Positions 8,628 to 17,801 of a DNA stretch of 64,000 nucleotides are shown piece by piece. The notes under the pieces were generated by a model. That model was not told where the DNA came from. It worked only from the letters and a program-made list of their open reading frames with translations, and ran no database searches. The stretch is from Glutamicibacter creatinolyticus. GTDB lineage: Bacteria; Actinomycetota; Actinomycetes; Actinomycetales; Micrococcaceae. The stretch's first letter is position 1. Each line of letters starts with the position of its first letter. Position numbers and translations under genes: made by a program. The stretch is from assembly GCF_006094275.1 (NCBI RefSeq), contig NZ_CP034412.1, positions 3,038,001-3,102,000 on the forward strand, in the 5' to 3' direction.

Positions 8628-9347
8628 ATGCCTGCTATCCGCGTGGTGATCGCCGATGACCAGCCCCTGATCGTCTCCAGCCTGCAGCTGATCCTGGAAA
8701 CCGACCCGGGGATCAGCGTGGTGGGCACCGCCGGCACCGGGCGCCAGGCGATCGACACCGCCACCGCCCTGGAGCCGGACGTGGTGCTCATGGACATCCA
8801 GATGCCAGAACTCGACGGGATCGCCGCCACCGCCCAGCTGGCCGGCCAGACCGGCGCCAAGATCATCGTGCTGACCACCTTCAACCGCGACGACTACCTG
8901 TTCGACGCACTGCAGGCCGGCGCCAGCGGGTTCCTGCTGAAGAACGCCGAACCGGAAATGCTCATCCACGCGGTGCACCAGGTCGCGGCCGGGCACGGGC
9001 TGCTGGCCCCGGAGGTCACGCTGAAGCTGATCCGCCACCGGCTGCACCCCGCCGCCCACCCCGACCCGCTCCCGCCCACCGGCCCCGGCGCGCACCCCGC
9101 CGACGGCGGCGGCACCGCCGCGCCCCGCCCGGTTGCGGAGCAGGCGGTGCTGCAGCGGCTGACCGAACGCGAAACCCAGGTGCTGCGCGCCCTGGCCGGC
9201 GGGCAGAACAACCAGGAAATCGCCGCCCAGCTCGGGCTGAGCGAGGCCACGGTGAAAACCCACCTGTCCAACCTGCTGGCCAAGGCCGGGCTGCGCGACC
9301 GGGTCCAGGCGGTGCTCTTCGCCCACCGCGCCGGCCTCATCCAATAG
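8628..9347 (+). CDS. NarL/LuxR-family response regulator
   Basis: 239 residues. The receiver domain has the acidic pair D10/D11, phosphoacceptor D56 (VVLMDIQMP), switch T84 (VLTTF) and K105 (FLLKNA). A proline- and alanine-rich linker at about residues 138-168 is longer than usual. The C-terminal LuxR helix-turn-helix is LTERETQVLRALAGG...NQEIAAQLGLSEATVKTHLSNLLAK. The gene is separated from the kinase gene by nine bases, so it is the cognate partner. It probably regulates the ABC exporter genes downstream (9450-11494), a common arrangement for NatAB-like exporters. Confidence 0.92.
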   Translation: MPAIRVVIADDQPLIVSSLQLILETDPGISVVGTAGTGRQAIDTATALEPDVVLMDIQMPELDGIAATAQLAGQTGAKIIVLTTFNRDDYLFDALQAGASGFLLKNAEPEMLIHAVHQVAAGHGLLAPEVTLKLIRHRLHPAAHPDPLPPTGPGAHPADGGGTAAPRPVAEQAVLQRLTERETQVLRALAGGQNNQEIAAQLGLSEATVKTHLSNLLAKAGLRDRVQAVLFAHRAGLIQ

Positions 9348-9449
9348 TTTCATCCCTGCGCGTGAGCCGTGCCGGCCAAAGCCCACCTAGGCTGGAGGGC
9401 AGAACCCCCACCCCGCCCGCACGGCGCGGAACCCAGCCAAGGAGCCCAC

Positions 9450-10331
9450 GTGCTTGAACTGCGAAACATCAGCCGGTCCTTCGCCGAGCACCAGGTGCTG
9501 CACGATGTCAGCTTCCAGGTGCCCGCCGGGTCCCTGACCGGCTTCGTCGGCGCGAACGGGGCCGGGAAGACCACCACGATGCGCATCATCATGGGGCTGC
9601 TGGCCGCCCACCACGGCACGGTCCGGCTCAACGGCGGCGATCTGGGCGCAGGCACCCGCCGCGGCTTTGGCTACATGCCCGAGGAGCGCGGCCTCTACCC
9701 GAAGCAGCCGGTCATCGACCAGCTGGTCTACCTCGGCTCCCTGCACGGCCTGGCCCGCTCCACCGCCCGGCAGCGGGCCATGGAACTGCTGGAACGCTTC
9801 GGCCTGGCCGAACGGGCCCGGGCCAAGCTCGAATCCCTGTCCCTGGGCAACCAGCAGCGCGTGCAGGTCACCGCCGCGCTGCTGCACGAACCGCAGGTGC
9901 TGGTGCTCGACGAACCGTTCAGCGGCCTGGACCCGCTGGCGGTGGACGCGATGAGCTCCATTCTGCGCGACTACGCCAACCGCGGGGTGCCGATCCTGTT
10001 CTCCAGCCACCAGCTGGACCTGCTGGAAAACCTCGTCGACCACCTGGTCATCATCCAGGACGGGCGCATCCTGGCCAACGACGCGGCCGGGGCCCTGCGC
10101 CGGCGCCACACCGACAAGCACCGGCTGGTGCTGGAGCACGACGCCGGCTGGCTGCGCGAGCACCCCGGGGTCACCGCCCTGGATGTTTCCGGGCCCGAGG
10201 CGCTGGTCAGCTTCGCCGACCCCCAGCTGGCCCAGCAGGTGCTCGCCGAGGCGATGCGCCGCGGCGCCGTCCACGAATTCGCCACCCACCGCCCCACCCT
10301 GGCCGACATCTACCGGGAGATCATCCGATGA
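9450..10331 (+). CDS. ABC transporter ATP-binding protein (NatA-like)
   Basis: 294 residues from the GTG at 9450, preceded by AAGGAG at five bases; the frame is open upstream to 9369 but without coding character. Walker A is GANGAGKTT, the signature is degenerate as LSLGNQQR (consensus LSGGQ), Walker B is VLVLDEPFSGLDP and the switch is SSHQLD. The C-terminal extension (about residues 225-294) is the DUF4162-like tail of NatA/DrrA-type exporters. It energises the permease encoded next, whose ATG overlaps its TGA. Substrates could be sodium, a drug or a lipid-like molecule; sequence does not decide. LSLGNQQ is a common variant in this subfamily and should not be read as inactivating. Confidence 0.9.
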   Translation: MLELRNISRSFAEHQVLHDVSFQVPAGSLTGFVGANGAGKTTTMRIIMGLLAAHHGTVRLNGGDLGAGTRRGFGYMPEERGLYPKQPVIDQLVYLGSLHGLARSTARQRAMELLERFGLAERARAKLESLSLGNQQRVQVTAALLHEPQVLVLDEPFSGLDPLAVDAMSSILRDYANRGVPILFSSHQLDLLENLVDHLVIIQDGRILANDAAGALRRRHTDKHRLVLEHDAGWLREHPGVTALDVSGPEALVSFADPQLAQQVLAEAMRRGAVHEFATHRPTLADIYREIIR

Positions 10332-11494
10332 GCACCACCCCCGCCTGGCTGACCGTGACCCTGCGCGAAGTCGAGACCAAGGTCCGCGACAAGGCGTTCA
10401 TCATCTCCACCCTGATCACGGTCGGGCTGATCGTCGGCTCCATCGCGCTCTCCGGGTTCCTGGCCAACCGCACCAGCACCTACACGGTGGCCGGCGCCGA
10501 CCAGCCCAGCCTGCAGGTGCTGGAGCACGCCCAGCAGACCCAGCCGCAGGACGTGGACCTCTCGGTGCAGAACCTGCCCGACGACCAGGCCCGCCAACAG
10601 GTGGAGGCCGGCACCCTGGACGCGGTGCTGCACTCCACCGGCCCCGGGAAGTTCACGCTCACCGGTGGCGAAGAGGTGCCCGCCAAGCTGCGCAGCCTGC
10701 TGGACACCTCCGTCGAGCAGGTGCTGACCGCCGAGCTGCTCAGCAGTGCCGGCATCGATCCGGGGCAGCTGCCGGCGGACACGGCGCTGAGCGTCACCCT
10801 GCTGCAGGGGGACGCCGAACGCAACTCGATGATCCAGGCCATGGCGTTCATCTTCTCCTTCCTGTTCTACATGGCCGCACTGATCTTCGGGATGCCGATC
10901 GCCAACTCCGTGATCGAGGAGAAGCAGAACCGGGTGGTGGAGATCCTGGCCAGCACGATCCGGCTGCGCGAACTGCTGGCCGGGAAGATCATCGGCAACG
11001 TCATCCTGGCCCTGGGCCAGCTGCTGTTGTTCCTCGGGGTGGGGCTGCTGGCCGCCTGGCTGGCCCCCATCGAGATCCCGTTCCTGGGCGTCGTCTTCCA
11101 GGTGGCGACCTGGTTCGTCGTGTTCTTCCTGGCCGGGTTCCTGGTGCTGGCCGGATGCTGGGCCGCGCTGGGTGCCCTGGCCACCCGCACCGAGGACCTG
11201 CAACAGTCCTCCGGGCCGGTGGTCACGGTGCTGATCGGCATCCTGTTCATCGGCCTCTACGCCAAGGGCACGGTGCTGGTGATCGCCTCCTACGTGCCGA
11301 TCGTCTCCTCCGTGGCCATGCCCATCAGGCTGCTGACCGGGCAGGTGCCCTGGTTCGAGCCGGTGCTCTCACTGCTGGTGGCGCTCGCGTTCTGCTGGGT
11401 GGTGCTGGTGTTCGCGGAGAGGATCTACCGCCGCGCGGTGATGCACACCGGCGGGGCGCTGACCCTGCGCAAGGCGCTGAAGCTCGAGGAGTAG
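10328..11494 (+). CDS. ABC-2 type exporter permease (NatB-like)
   Basis: 388 residues. After a first membrane helix (about 25-45) comes a large extracytoplasmic domain (about 48-175), then five or six helices from residue 176 on. The cytoplasmic loop VIEEKQNRVVEILASTIRLRELLAGKIIGN is the hallmark of ABC-2 permeases of the NatB type. The start codon overlaps the stop of the ATPase gene (ATGA), so the two form a transporter. With the kinase and regulator upstream this is a complete signal-responsive export module. The transported molecule is unknown. Confidence 0.9.
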   Translation: MSTTPAWLTVTLREVETKVRDKAFIISTLITVGLIVGSIALSGFLANRTSTYTVAGADQPSLQVLEHAQQTQPQDVDLSVQNLPDDQARQQVEAGTLDAVLHSTGPGKFTLTGGEEVPAKLRSLLDTSVEQVLTAELLSSAGIDPGQLPADTALSVTLLQGDAERNSMIQAMAFIFSFLFYMAALIFGMPIANSVIEEKQNRVVEILASTIRLRELLAGKIIGNVILALGQLLLFLGVGLLAAWLAPIEIPFLGVVFQVATWFVVFFLAGFLVLAGCWAALGALATRTEDLQQSSGPVVTVLIGILFIGLYAKGTVLVIASYVPIVSSVAMPIRLLTGQVPWFEPVLSLLVALAFCWVVLVFAERIYRRAVMHTGGALTLRKALKLEE

Positions 11495-11516
11495 CCCGTC
11501 CCGGGCAGGGCCAAAC

Positions 11517-11542
11517 CCAACGCCTGCACCCAACGCCTGCAC
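11517..11542. repeat. Two tandem copies of a 13-bp unit
   Basis: The unit CCAACGCCTGCAC occurs twice head to tail, followed by a partial third copy (CCAGCAC). It lies in the gap between the permease gene and the next membrane-protein gene and is non-coding. It is one of several short tandem duplications in this window. Confidence 0.7.
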
Positions 11543-11625
11543 CCAGCACCGGCACAGCCACGGGCGCTAGGCTGTTCGGTGGAGAATTTCCCGATCCCGC
11601 CCAGAACCCAAGGAGCCGACGGCCC

Positions 11626-12228
11626 GTGAGCCCTACCACCCGACGCGTGGACCTGCCCGCCAAGCACATCCTGATCTGGCTGGTGCTGCTGGCCGGGCTG
11701 ATCGCCAACAGCATGCTCAGCCTGGTTCACCTCTCCTTCGGCGGCAGCGGCCTGCTGGTGGTGAGCCTGTGGGCGGTGCGCCTGGTCGTGCTCGGCACCT
11801 GCTGGCTGCTGCCGGCCCCACGCACCGCCAAGGCCTGGGGGCTCGGGTTGATCCTGGGGTTCCTGGTGCTCGACGCGCTGCTCAAGGCTCCGGTGCTTGG
11901 CCACATCGAATACGGGGACTGGTTCCTGGCCCGCGCCTTCGACCTGACCGGGCAGTACGCCGGCTACCTGGGCTTCTGCGGGTTCCTCTTCCCGCTGCTG
12001 CTGCTCACCGGCTGGTTCATCTTCCGCACCCGCCAACTGGCCGGCTGGCTGACCGGGTTCGCCGCCAGCCTGCTGCTGAGCTGGGCGATGCTGGCGGCCA
12101 GCAACTCCGAACAGGCCACCACCACGCTCTTCGTGCTGCTCGGGGTTGCCCGCTACGTGCTGCCGGCCTGGTTGGCGGCCGCCGCCGACGCGGTGGCCGC
12201 GCGCCGCGGGTTATCCACAAAACCCTAG
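11626..12228 (+). CDS. Integral membrane protein of unknown function
   Basis: 200 residues from a GTG at 11626 with AAGGAG ten bases upstream. I recognise no family. Five or six hydrophobic segments are visible: about residues 15-35, 40-60, 70-88, 108-130, 138-158 and 165-185. Charged residues are few and mostly lie at helix ends. It sits 130 bp after the ABC permease on the same strand and may belong to the same transcription unit or be independent. No motif suggests transport or catalysis. Codon use matches the neighbours, so it is native. Confidence 0.75.
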   Translation: MSPTTRRVDLPAKHILIWLVLLAGLIANSMLSLVHLSFGGSGLLVVSLWAVRLVVLGTCWLLPAPRTAKAWGLGLILGFLVLDALLKAPVLGHIEYGDWFLARAFDLTGQYAGYLGFCGFLFPLLLLTGWFIFRTRQLAGWLTGFAASLLLSWAMLAASNSEQATTTLFVLLGVARYVLPAWLAAAADAVAARRGLSTKP

Positions 12229-12269
12229 CCCCCACCGGCGCCCGCTGGCCGGCGGGGCACACTGGGGAC

Positions 12270-13871
12270 ATGACCACCACGGAACTGGCCGCGAGCCTGA
12301 ACGGGATGCAGCGGGTGCTGGCACAAGCCACCGGCAACGCCTCCCCGGTGGTGCCCGAAAACGACGGGACGCTGCTGCGTTCCCTGCTCACCCACGGCCG
12401 CCAGCTGCTCAGCTCCCTGCGGGAGGCGCTGGCCGCCACCACGGATCCCCGGCTGGCCCTGGAGCTGGCCACCGCGGCCCGGGAACTGCAAAATGAGGCC
12501 ACGCGCATGTCCCTTACCGCCGCCGACCGGCTCGCGGCCACCAACGCCCACCTGCTGGATCCGGCCGAATACGAACAGCTGCGCACCACCCCCGCGGACA
12601 CGACCCGCCCGGCCCGCCAGTGCAAGGGCCGGGCATCGTTCAAGAACACCGCCGAACTGCTGGCCGCCTGGCTGCGCATCCCCTACTCCCAGGCCAACAA
12701 GATGGTGCTGGACGCCGCCGACCTCATCGCCCGCCGCGACCCGTCGGGCAACCAGCTGCCCCCGCGCTTCAGCCACCTGGGCCAGCTGTTCAACGACCCC
12801 GGCCAGGACCCGCAGCAAGTGCGGGAAACCAGCGGCAAGCTCTCCCGCCACGAACCGAAGGACACCAGTTTCGAGGGTGCCAGCAGCGCCCCGACGCTGA
12901 CCCACGAGGACGGGCGCAGCATCGAGGAACACGCCGCCGAGGTCCTGCGCCGGGGGCACACCCCACGGGAAACCGACCAGCTGGTGCGCACGCTGATCGG
13001 CCGCGCCGCCGCGAACCCGCAGAACAGCTCCCCCGCTGCCCTGCGCCGCGGCCTGTTCCGGCTGCCCACGAACAACCCGTTGGTGCGCGAATACCTGCTG
13101 CGCGTCTCCATCCTGGAGGCCGAACGGCTTGAATCGGCGATCGCCCAGGCCAACAACCCGCGCACCAATGCCGGGCAGGCGGCCCGCAGCACCGAGCGTC
13201 AGCTCGACGAACAGCAGGCGAACGCCGGGGCAGCTGACCGTCCGGACTTCCTGCCCGACGACGTGGATGACTCGGCCCGTTGGGAACCGGCGGCCCCGGG
13301 GCTGGAACCCACCCCACCGGAACGGGCGCTGAACGCGATCATGGACCTGCTCACCAGTTCCCCCACCGGCACCGGGCAACGCAAGACGATCCGCCCCGAA
13401 GCGGTCGTCTACCTGCAGCTGCAGGACCTGCGCGATCTGGCCTCGGCCCACGCGCAAACGGCCCACGGGCTGGACCTTCCGCCAGGAGAACTCAGGCGGC
13501 TGCTGTGCCAGGCCAACATCATTTCGGCCGTGCTGGGCGCCAAGAGCGAACTGCTGGACTACGGGCGAACCCAACGCCTGGTTCCGCTCTCGCTGCAGCG
13601 CGCGGTGTTGGCCCGGGACCGATGTTGCCTGGTGCCCGGGTGCACCGCGCCACCCTCCCAACTGCAGTTCCACCACATCAAACCGTGGTACCTCGGTGGG
13701 AAAACGGAGCTGGCCAATATCGGGCCGTTCTGCGACTCCGACCACCACGCGGTGGACAGCGGGCAGATCGAGGTGGTGGTGATCGACGGGCTGCCCTACG
13801 TGATCATGCCCAAGCACATCGATCCGGAACAAAAGCCGCAGCGCAACACCTACTGGAACCCGAACCCGTAG
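12270..13871 (+). CDS. HNH endonuclease signature protein with DUF222 (13E12 repeat family)
   Basis: 533 residues from the ATG at 12270. The long alpha-helical DUF222 part (about residues 1-400) contains the family's NEATRMSLTAADRL-like and RRGLFRLPTNNPL-like segments. It is followed by a C-terminal HNH domain: two Cys in CCLVPGC, the HH in LQFHHIKPW, an Asn in ELANIGPFC and a final His in DSDHHAVDSG. All metal and catalytic positions of the HNH fold are present. Such proteins are found in many copies in mycobacteria and Micrococcales; their role is unproven, and mobile-element association has been suggested. No inteins or repeats flank it. It ends 46 bp before a strong hairpin shared with putA. 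Confidence 0.88.
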   Translation: MTTTELAASLNGMQRVLAQATGNASPVVPENDGTLLRSLLTHGRQLLSSLREALAATTDPRLALELATAARELQNEATRMSLTAADRLAATNAHLLDPAEYEQLRTTPADTTRPARQCKGRASFKNTAELLAAWLRIPYSQANKMVLDAADLIARRDPSGNQLPPRFSHLGQLFNDPGQDPQQVRETSGKLSRHEPKDTSFEGASSAPTLTHEDGRSIEEHAAEVLRRGHTPRETDQLVRTLIGRAAANPQNSSPAALRRGLFRLPTNNPLVREYLLRVSILEAERLESAIAQANNPRTNAGQAARSTERQLDEQQANAGAADRPDFLPDDVDDSARWEPAAPGLEPTPPERALNAIMDLLTSSPTGTGQRKTIRPEAVVYLQLQDLRDLASAHAQTAHGLDLPPGELRRLLCQANIISAVLGAKSELLDYGRTQRLVPLSLQRAVLARDRCCLVPGCTAPPSQLQFHHIKPWYLGGKTELANIGPFCDSDHHAVDSGQIEVVVIDGLPYVIMPKHIDPEQKPQRNTYWNPNP

Positions 13872-13917
13872 CCTCCCAGTGCCCGACGCGGCGGCGCTAC
13901 GCCCTGGGTAGGCCAAC

Positions 13918-13959
13918 GGCGCCGGGCCCAGTTTCCCTCAGGAAGCTGGGCCCGGCGCC
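13918..13959. terminator. Bidirectional terminator hairpin between convergent genes
   Basis: A perfect 14-bp inverted repeat (GGCGCCGGGCCCAG and its complement) encloses a loop in which TTCC and GGAA can also pair. It lies between the convergent HNH gene and putA. There is no T-run on either side, as is common in high-GC actinobacteria. Confidence 0.85.
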
Positions 13960-14021
13960 GTGGCGGCTGACGCGGCCGGAGCCGGTCACACCGGATATTC
14001 AGTTAGCGCGCAAACCGCGGA

Positions 14022-17000
14022 CTAGATGACACCGTCGCTTAGGGTGTTCGGGGTACCGAAACGGTGCGCGGTGATCGACACGGCCTGCTCGTGCAGGAAC
14101 GGCAGCAGCTCAACGCGTCCGGCGGAGGTCACCGGCGAGGCGTAGATGGCCACATCCGGCTTGCCGTCGGTGGCCTCGGCGACCTCGGCCAGCGACCCGC
14201 CGATCAGGCGGATACGGGCGGCCGAGTCCGGGCCGGTCTTCCCGGCAAGGGCGGCGGCTCGCTGGGCGAAGGCCGCAGCGTCTTCGATGACCACGACCAC
14301 GGAGTGCTCGGCCAGCAGTTCACGCACCCGGCGCGGCAGCTCCACCGCGCTGGAGAACGTCACGCGCGAGCCGGCGGTGACACCGGCGGCGACCACGCGC
14401 AGGGCCTCGGCGATGCCGTGGCCGCTGGTTTCGTTCTCATAGCGCACGGTCACATCCAGCGCACGGTAGCGCAGCAGGTTGCGTTCGGCCTGCAGGCCGG
14501 AGCGGTCCTTGGCCACGTTGAATTCGGTGGCCCACCAGTGCTGGTCGCTGCCCAGGGCGCCTTCCAGCCAGCTCGCGTCGGCGACTTCCAGGTCGGCGGC
14601 CTGCAGCAGGCGCTGCCCGAAGCTGGACAGCGGCGCCTTCTGGCTGACCGGGGCGTCGCTCCAGGTGCCCATCCCGATCAGGTAGTTCGGGCCGCCGGCC
14701 TTGGTGCCGGCACCAATCGCGGACTTCTTCCAGCCGCCGAAGGGCTGGCGCTGCACGATCGCACCGGTGATGCCGCGGTTGACGTACAGGTTGCCGGCCT
14801 GGATGTTTTCCAGCCAGTAGGCCAGTTCATCGGCGTCCAGCGAGTGCAGCCCGCTGGTCAGCCCGTAGTCGATCTCGTTGACCATGGCCACGGCTTCTTC
14901 CAGGGTTTCGGCGGTCATCACGCCGAGGATCGGGCCGAAGTACTCGGTCAGGTGGTATTCGCTGCCGCGCTTGACCCCGTAGCGCACGCCCGGGGAGTAC
15001 AGCTTGCCCGAATCATCGAGCTCCTTGGGCTCCAAGGCCCAGCGCTCGCCCTCGCCCAGGGTGCTCAGCCCGCGCATCAGCTTCTCGCCGGGCTTGTCGA
15101 TCACCGGGCCCATCTGGGATTCCGGGTTCCACGGGTAGCCGACGGTCAGCGACTTCACCGCGTCGACCAGCTGGCTGTTGAAGCGGCGGGATTCGGCGAC
15201 CGAACCGACCAGGATCACCAGCGAGGAGGCCGAGCACTTCTGCCCGGCGTGCCCGAAGGCCGACTGCACGACGTCGCGCGCGGCCAGATCCAGGTCGGCG
15301 TGCGGGGTGACGATGATGGCGTTCTTCCCGGAGGTTTCGGCCAGCAGCGGCAGGTCCTTGCGGAAGGAGCGGAACAGTTCGGCGGTCTCGTAGCCGCCGG
15401 TGAGGATCAGGCGGTCCACGCGCGGGTCGCTGACCAGTTCACGGCCCAGGTCGCGCTCGGCCAGGAACACCAGCTGCAGCACGTCCTTGGGCACCCCGGC
15501 ATCCCACAGCGCCTGCACCATGGTGGCGCCGATGCGGGCGGCCTGGCCGGCCGGCTTGATGATGACCGCCGAGCCGGAGGCCAGCGCGGAGAGGGTCGAG
15601 CCGGCGGGGATCGCCATCGGGAAGTTCCACGGCGGGGTCACCACGGTCAGCTTCGAGGGGGTGTAGCTCGCCCCGTCGACGTTCTCCAGCTCCAGGCCGC
15701 GCTGGGCGTAGTAGTGGGCGAAGTCGATCGCCTCGGAGACTTCCGGGTCGCCCTGGTCCAGGGTCTTGCCGCATTCGGAGCCCATGACCTCCAGCATCAG
15801 CCCGCGGCGCTCCTCGAAGAGCGCGCCGGCGCGGTGCAGGATCTCGGCGCGCTTGGCGGCGCCCATGGCCTGCCAGTCGGCGGCGGCGTCCACGCCCATG
15901 GCGATGGCCTCATCCAGTTCGGCGGAGGACTTCAGCGTGTTGGCCTTCACCGCGTCGGCGCCGACGGTGGAGTCCTTCATGCGTTCCAGGATGCCGCGCG
16001 CCCATTCGCGGTTCGCGGGCAAATCCGGGTCGGAGTCGGGGGTGTTGAAGAAGTCGCGGTCCCCGCTGATCAACCCGTCGACGGCGCTGGCCAGGGCCGG
16101 GTCGGCCTCCTGGCGGTTCTGCACCCGGTGCGGGCCCGGGACGGTGTCGCCCATGGCGTGCAGCGAGGCCAGGAAGCGCTGCTTCTCGCGCTCAAACAGT
16201 TCGCGGCTGGAATCCAGTTCGAAGACCGCGGACATGAAGTTTTCCTGGCTGGCGCCTTCCTCAAGGCGGCGGATCAGGTAGGCGATGGCCACGTCGAATT
16301 CCGCGGGGTGCACCACCGGCGTGTAGAGCAGCAGCTTGCCCACGTCGCGGCGCACCGCTTCGGCTTGGCCGGTGGCCATGCCCAGCAGCATCTCGAATTC
16401 GATGCCCTCGGTGACCCCGCGGGCCTTGGCCAGCAGCCAGGCCAGGGCGATGTCGAACAGGTTGTGTCCGGCGATGCCGATCTGCACATTGCCGATGTGG
16501 TCCGGGCGCAGCGCGTACTCCAGCACCTGCTTGTAGCTGGTGTCCGAGTCCTGCTTGCTGTGCCAGGTGGCCAGCGGCCAGCCGTGCAGGTCCGCCTCCA
16601 TGGTTTCCATCGGCAGGTTCGCGCCCTTGACCACGCGCACCTTGATCGGGGCCCCGCCCTCGGCGACGCGGGCGGCGGCAAATTCCTGCAGCCCGATCAT
16701 CGCGCCCAGCGCGTCGGGCAGGTAGGCCTGCAGCACGATGCCGGTGCGCAGGTCCTTGAAATCCTCGCGGGAGAGCAGCTTGGTGTAGACCGCAATGGTC
16801 AGCTCCAGGTCCTTGTACTCTTCCATGTCCAGGTTGATGAACTTCTTCGGCGAGGCGTTGTTGGCCTGGCGGTAGAGCGGCACCAGCTTCTCGACGATGT
16901 TCTCCACCGCTTCGTCGAAGGCCCAGTGGTTGTGCGGGGCGACGGTCGAGGAGACCTTGATCGAGACGTAGTCCACGTCATCGCGGGCCAGCAGCTTCTC

Positions 17001-17543
17001 GGTGCCGGAAATGCGGCGGGCGGCTTCGCCCTCACCCAGGATGTATTCGCCGAGCAGGTTGACGTTCAGGTCCACCCCTTCGCGGCGGATCTTGGAGATC
17101 GACTTGCCCAGCTTCGCATCGGAGGCGTCGATGATCAGGTGCCCGACCATTTCGCGCAGCACGCGCCGGGCGATCGGCACCACGATGCCGGGCATGACCG
17201 GGGCCATGGTCCCACCCAGGGCGACGGCCTTGCGCATGTACCAGGGCAGGAAGGAGGGCACCTTGGGGGCCAGCATCTTCAGGTTCGCGGCGGCCACCTT
17301 CAAGTCCTCGGGGCGGATGACCCCGTCAACGAATCCGACGGTGAAGTCCAGGCCGTTGGGGTCCTTCAGCACCCCGGCCAGGCGCGCGGCGGCGGCGTCG
17401 GCCGGGATTTCGGAGGCCTGCTGCAGCCAGCTCTTGACCAGTTCGATGGCCTCGTCGGCCAGTTCGGTTGGCTGGACGAGGGCACTGCCGTCGGCGGCCT
17501 GCGCCGGGGGAATGTTCTTGGGGATGTGGCTAGTGACTGACAC
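14022..17543 (-). CDS. putA: Bifunctional proline dehydrogenase / L-glutamate gamma-semialdehyde dehydrogenase
   Basis: 1173 residues from a GTG at 17543 preceded by GGAAAGG. PutA oxidises proline to pyrroline-5-carboxylate (FAD domain, about residues 30-480) and then to glutamate (NAD aldehyde dehydrogenase domain, about 520-1000). In the first domain the barrel strands MEEYKDLELT, LQAYLPDA, RVVKGAN and IGIAGHNLFDIA are seen. In the second, PPWNFPMAIPAGS, the catalytic Glu in LLAETSGKNA and the nucleophile in AGQKCSA are intact. There is no N-terminal ribbon-helix-helix DNA-binding domain, so PutA is not its own repressor here; the divergent LysR gene probably takes that role. The last 170 residues form an extra, partly degenerate dehydrogenase-like tail, as in other actinobacterial PutA. 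Confidence 0.95.
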   Translation of the reverse strand: MSVTSHIPKNIPPAQAADGSALVQPTELADEAIELVKSWLQQASEIPADAAAARLAGVLKDPNGLDFTVGFVDGVIRPEDLKVAAANLKMLAPKVPSFLPWYMRKAVALGGTMAPVMPGIVVPIARRVLREMVGHLIIDASDAKLGKSISKIRREGVDLNVNLLGEYILGEGEAARRISGTEKLLARDDVDYVSIKVSSTVAPHNHWAFDEAVENIVEKLVPLYRQANNASPKKFINLDMEEYKDLELTIAVYTKLLSREDFKDLRTGIVLQAYLPDALGAMIGLQEFAAARVAEGGAPIKVRVVKGANLPMETMEADLHGWPLATWHSKQDSDTSYKQVLEYALRPDHIGNVQIGIAGHNLFDIALAWLLAKARGVTEGIEFEMLLGMATGQAEAVRRDVGKLLLYTPVVHPAEFDVAIAYLIRRLEEGASQENFMSAVFELDSSRELFEREKQRFLASLHAMGDTVPGPHRVQNRQEADPALASAVDGLISGDRDFFNTPDSDPDLPANREWARGILERMKDSTVGADAVKANTLKSSAELDEAIAMGVDAAADWQAMGAAKRAEILHRAGALFEERRGLMLEVMGSECGKTLDQGDPEVSEAIDFAHYYAQRGLELENVDGASYTPSKLTVVTPPWNFPMAIPAGSTLSALASGSAVIIKPAGQAARIGATMVQALWDAGVPKDVLQLVFLAERDLGRELVSDPRVDRLILTGGYETAELFRSFRKDLPLLAETSGKNAIIVTPHADLDLAARDVVQSAFGHAGQKCSASSLVILVGSVAESRRFNSQLVDAVKSLTVGYPWNPESQMGPVIDKPGEKLMRGLSTLGEGERWALEPKELDDSGKLYSPGVRYGVKRGSEYHLTEYFGPILGVMTAETLEEAVAMVNEIDYGLTSGLHSLDADELAYWLENIQAGNLYVNRGITGAIVQRQPFGGWKKSAIGAGTKAGGPNYLIGMGTWSDAPVSQKAPLSSFGQRLLQAADLEVADASWLEGALGSDQHWWATEFNVAKDRSGLQAERNLLRYRALDVTVRYENETSGHGIAEALRVVAAGVTAGSRVTFSSAVELPRRVRELLAEHSVVVVIEDAAAFAQRAAALAGKTGPDSAARIRLIGGSLAEVAEATDGKPDVAIYASPVTSAGRVELLPFLHEQAVSITAHRFGTPNTLSDGVI

Positions 17544-17687
17544 GTTGCGCCTTTCCTAATGCTTCATCTGATTGGACCGGAGCACCAACGCATCTTTCGT
17601 TCTGGGACCGGCCGGGGACGGGTGGGTTCCGATGCGGCGTCTTGCTGCGAAAAAGCTGTGTGCACTAAGAGTATGGCCCTTAAATCA

Positions 17688-17704
17688 GTTCAGGAAAAGT
17701 GAAC
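17688..17704. promoter_or_regulatory. Inverted repeat in the putA-lysR divergent control region
   Basis: GTTCA and TGAAC face each other across seven bases in the only A/T-rich part of the 258-bp gap between putA and the divergent LysR gene. LysR proteins bind such dyads between themselves and their targets. This is a candidate operator; no further evidence is visible in sequence. Confidence 0.4.
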
Positions 17705-17801
17705 AAAACTTAACTATTCCATTCGGTTTTCCCAAGGTATCGTTGGGGGTGCCGAAACCCCGGTTTTTCCCGGGTTCTCTAGGGCGAAAGGTACGAGGAA
17801 C

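Noticed and set aside
8628-9347. Frameshift in the response regulator linker
   Set aside because: The Pro/Ala-rich linker is long but in frame, and both flanking domains are complete.
9840-9865. Inactive ABC ATPase because the signature is LSLGN rather than LSGGQ
   Set aside because: This variant is common in NatA/DrrA-type exporters with intact Walker motifs, so it does not indicate loss of function.
12270-13871. Homing endonuclease or mobile element at the HNH gene
   Set aside because: The HNH domain sits at the end of a DUF222 protein typical of chromosomal 13E12-family genes; no intron, intein, terminal repeats or transposase are seen.
14064-17540. Open frame of 1158 codons antisense to putA
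   Set aside because: It is the mirror of the putA codon pattern (G/C at third positions), rich in His, Gln, Gly and Val, without any domain. The sense strand encodes a full PutA.
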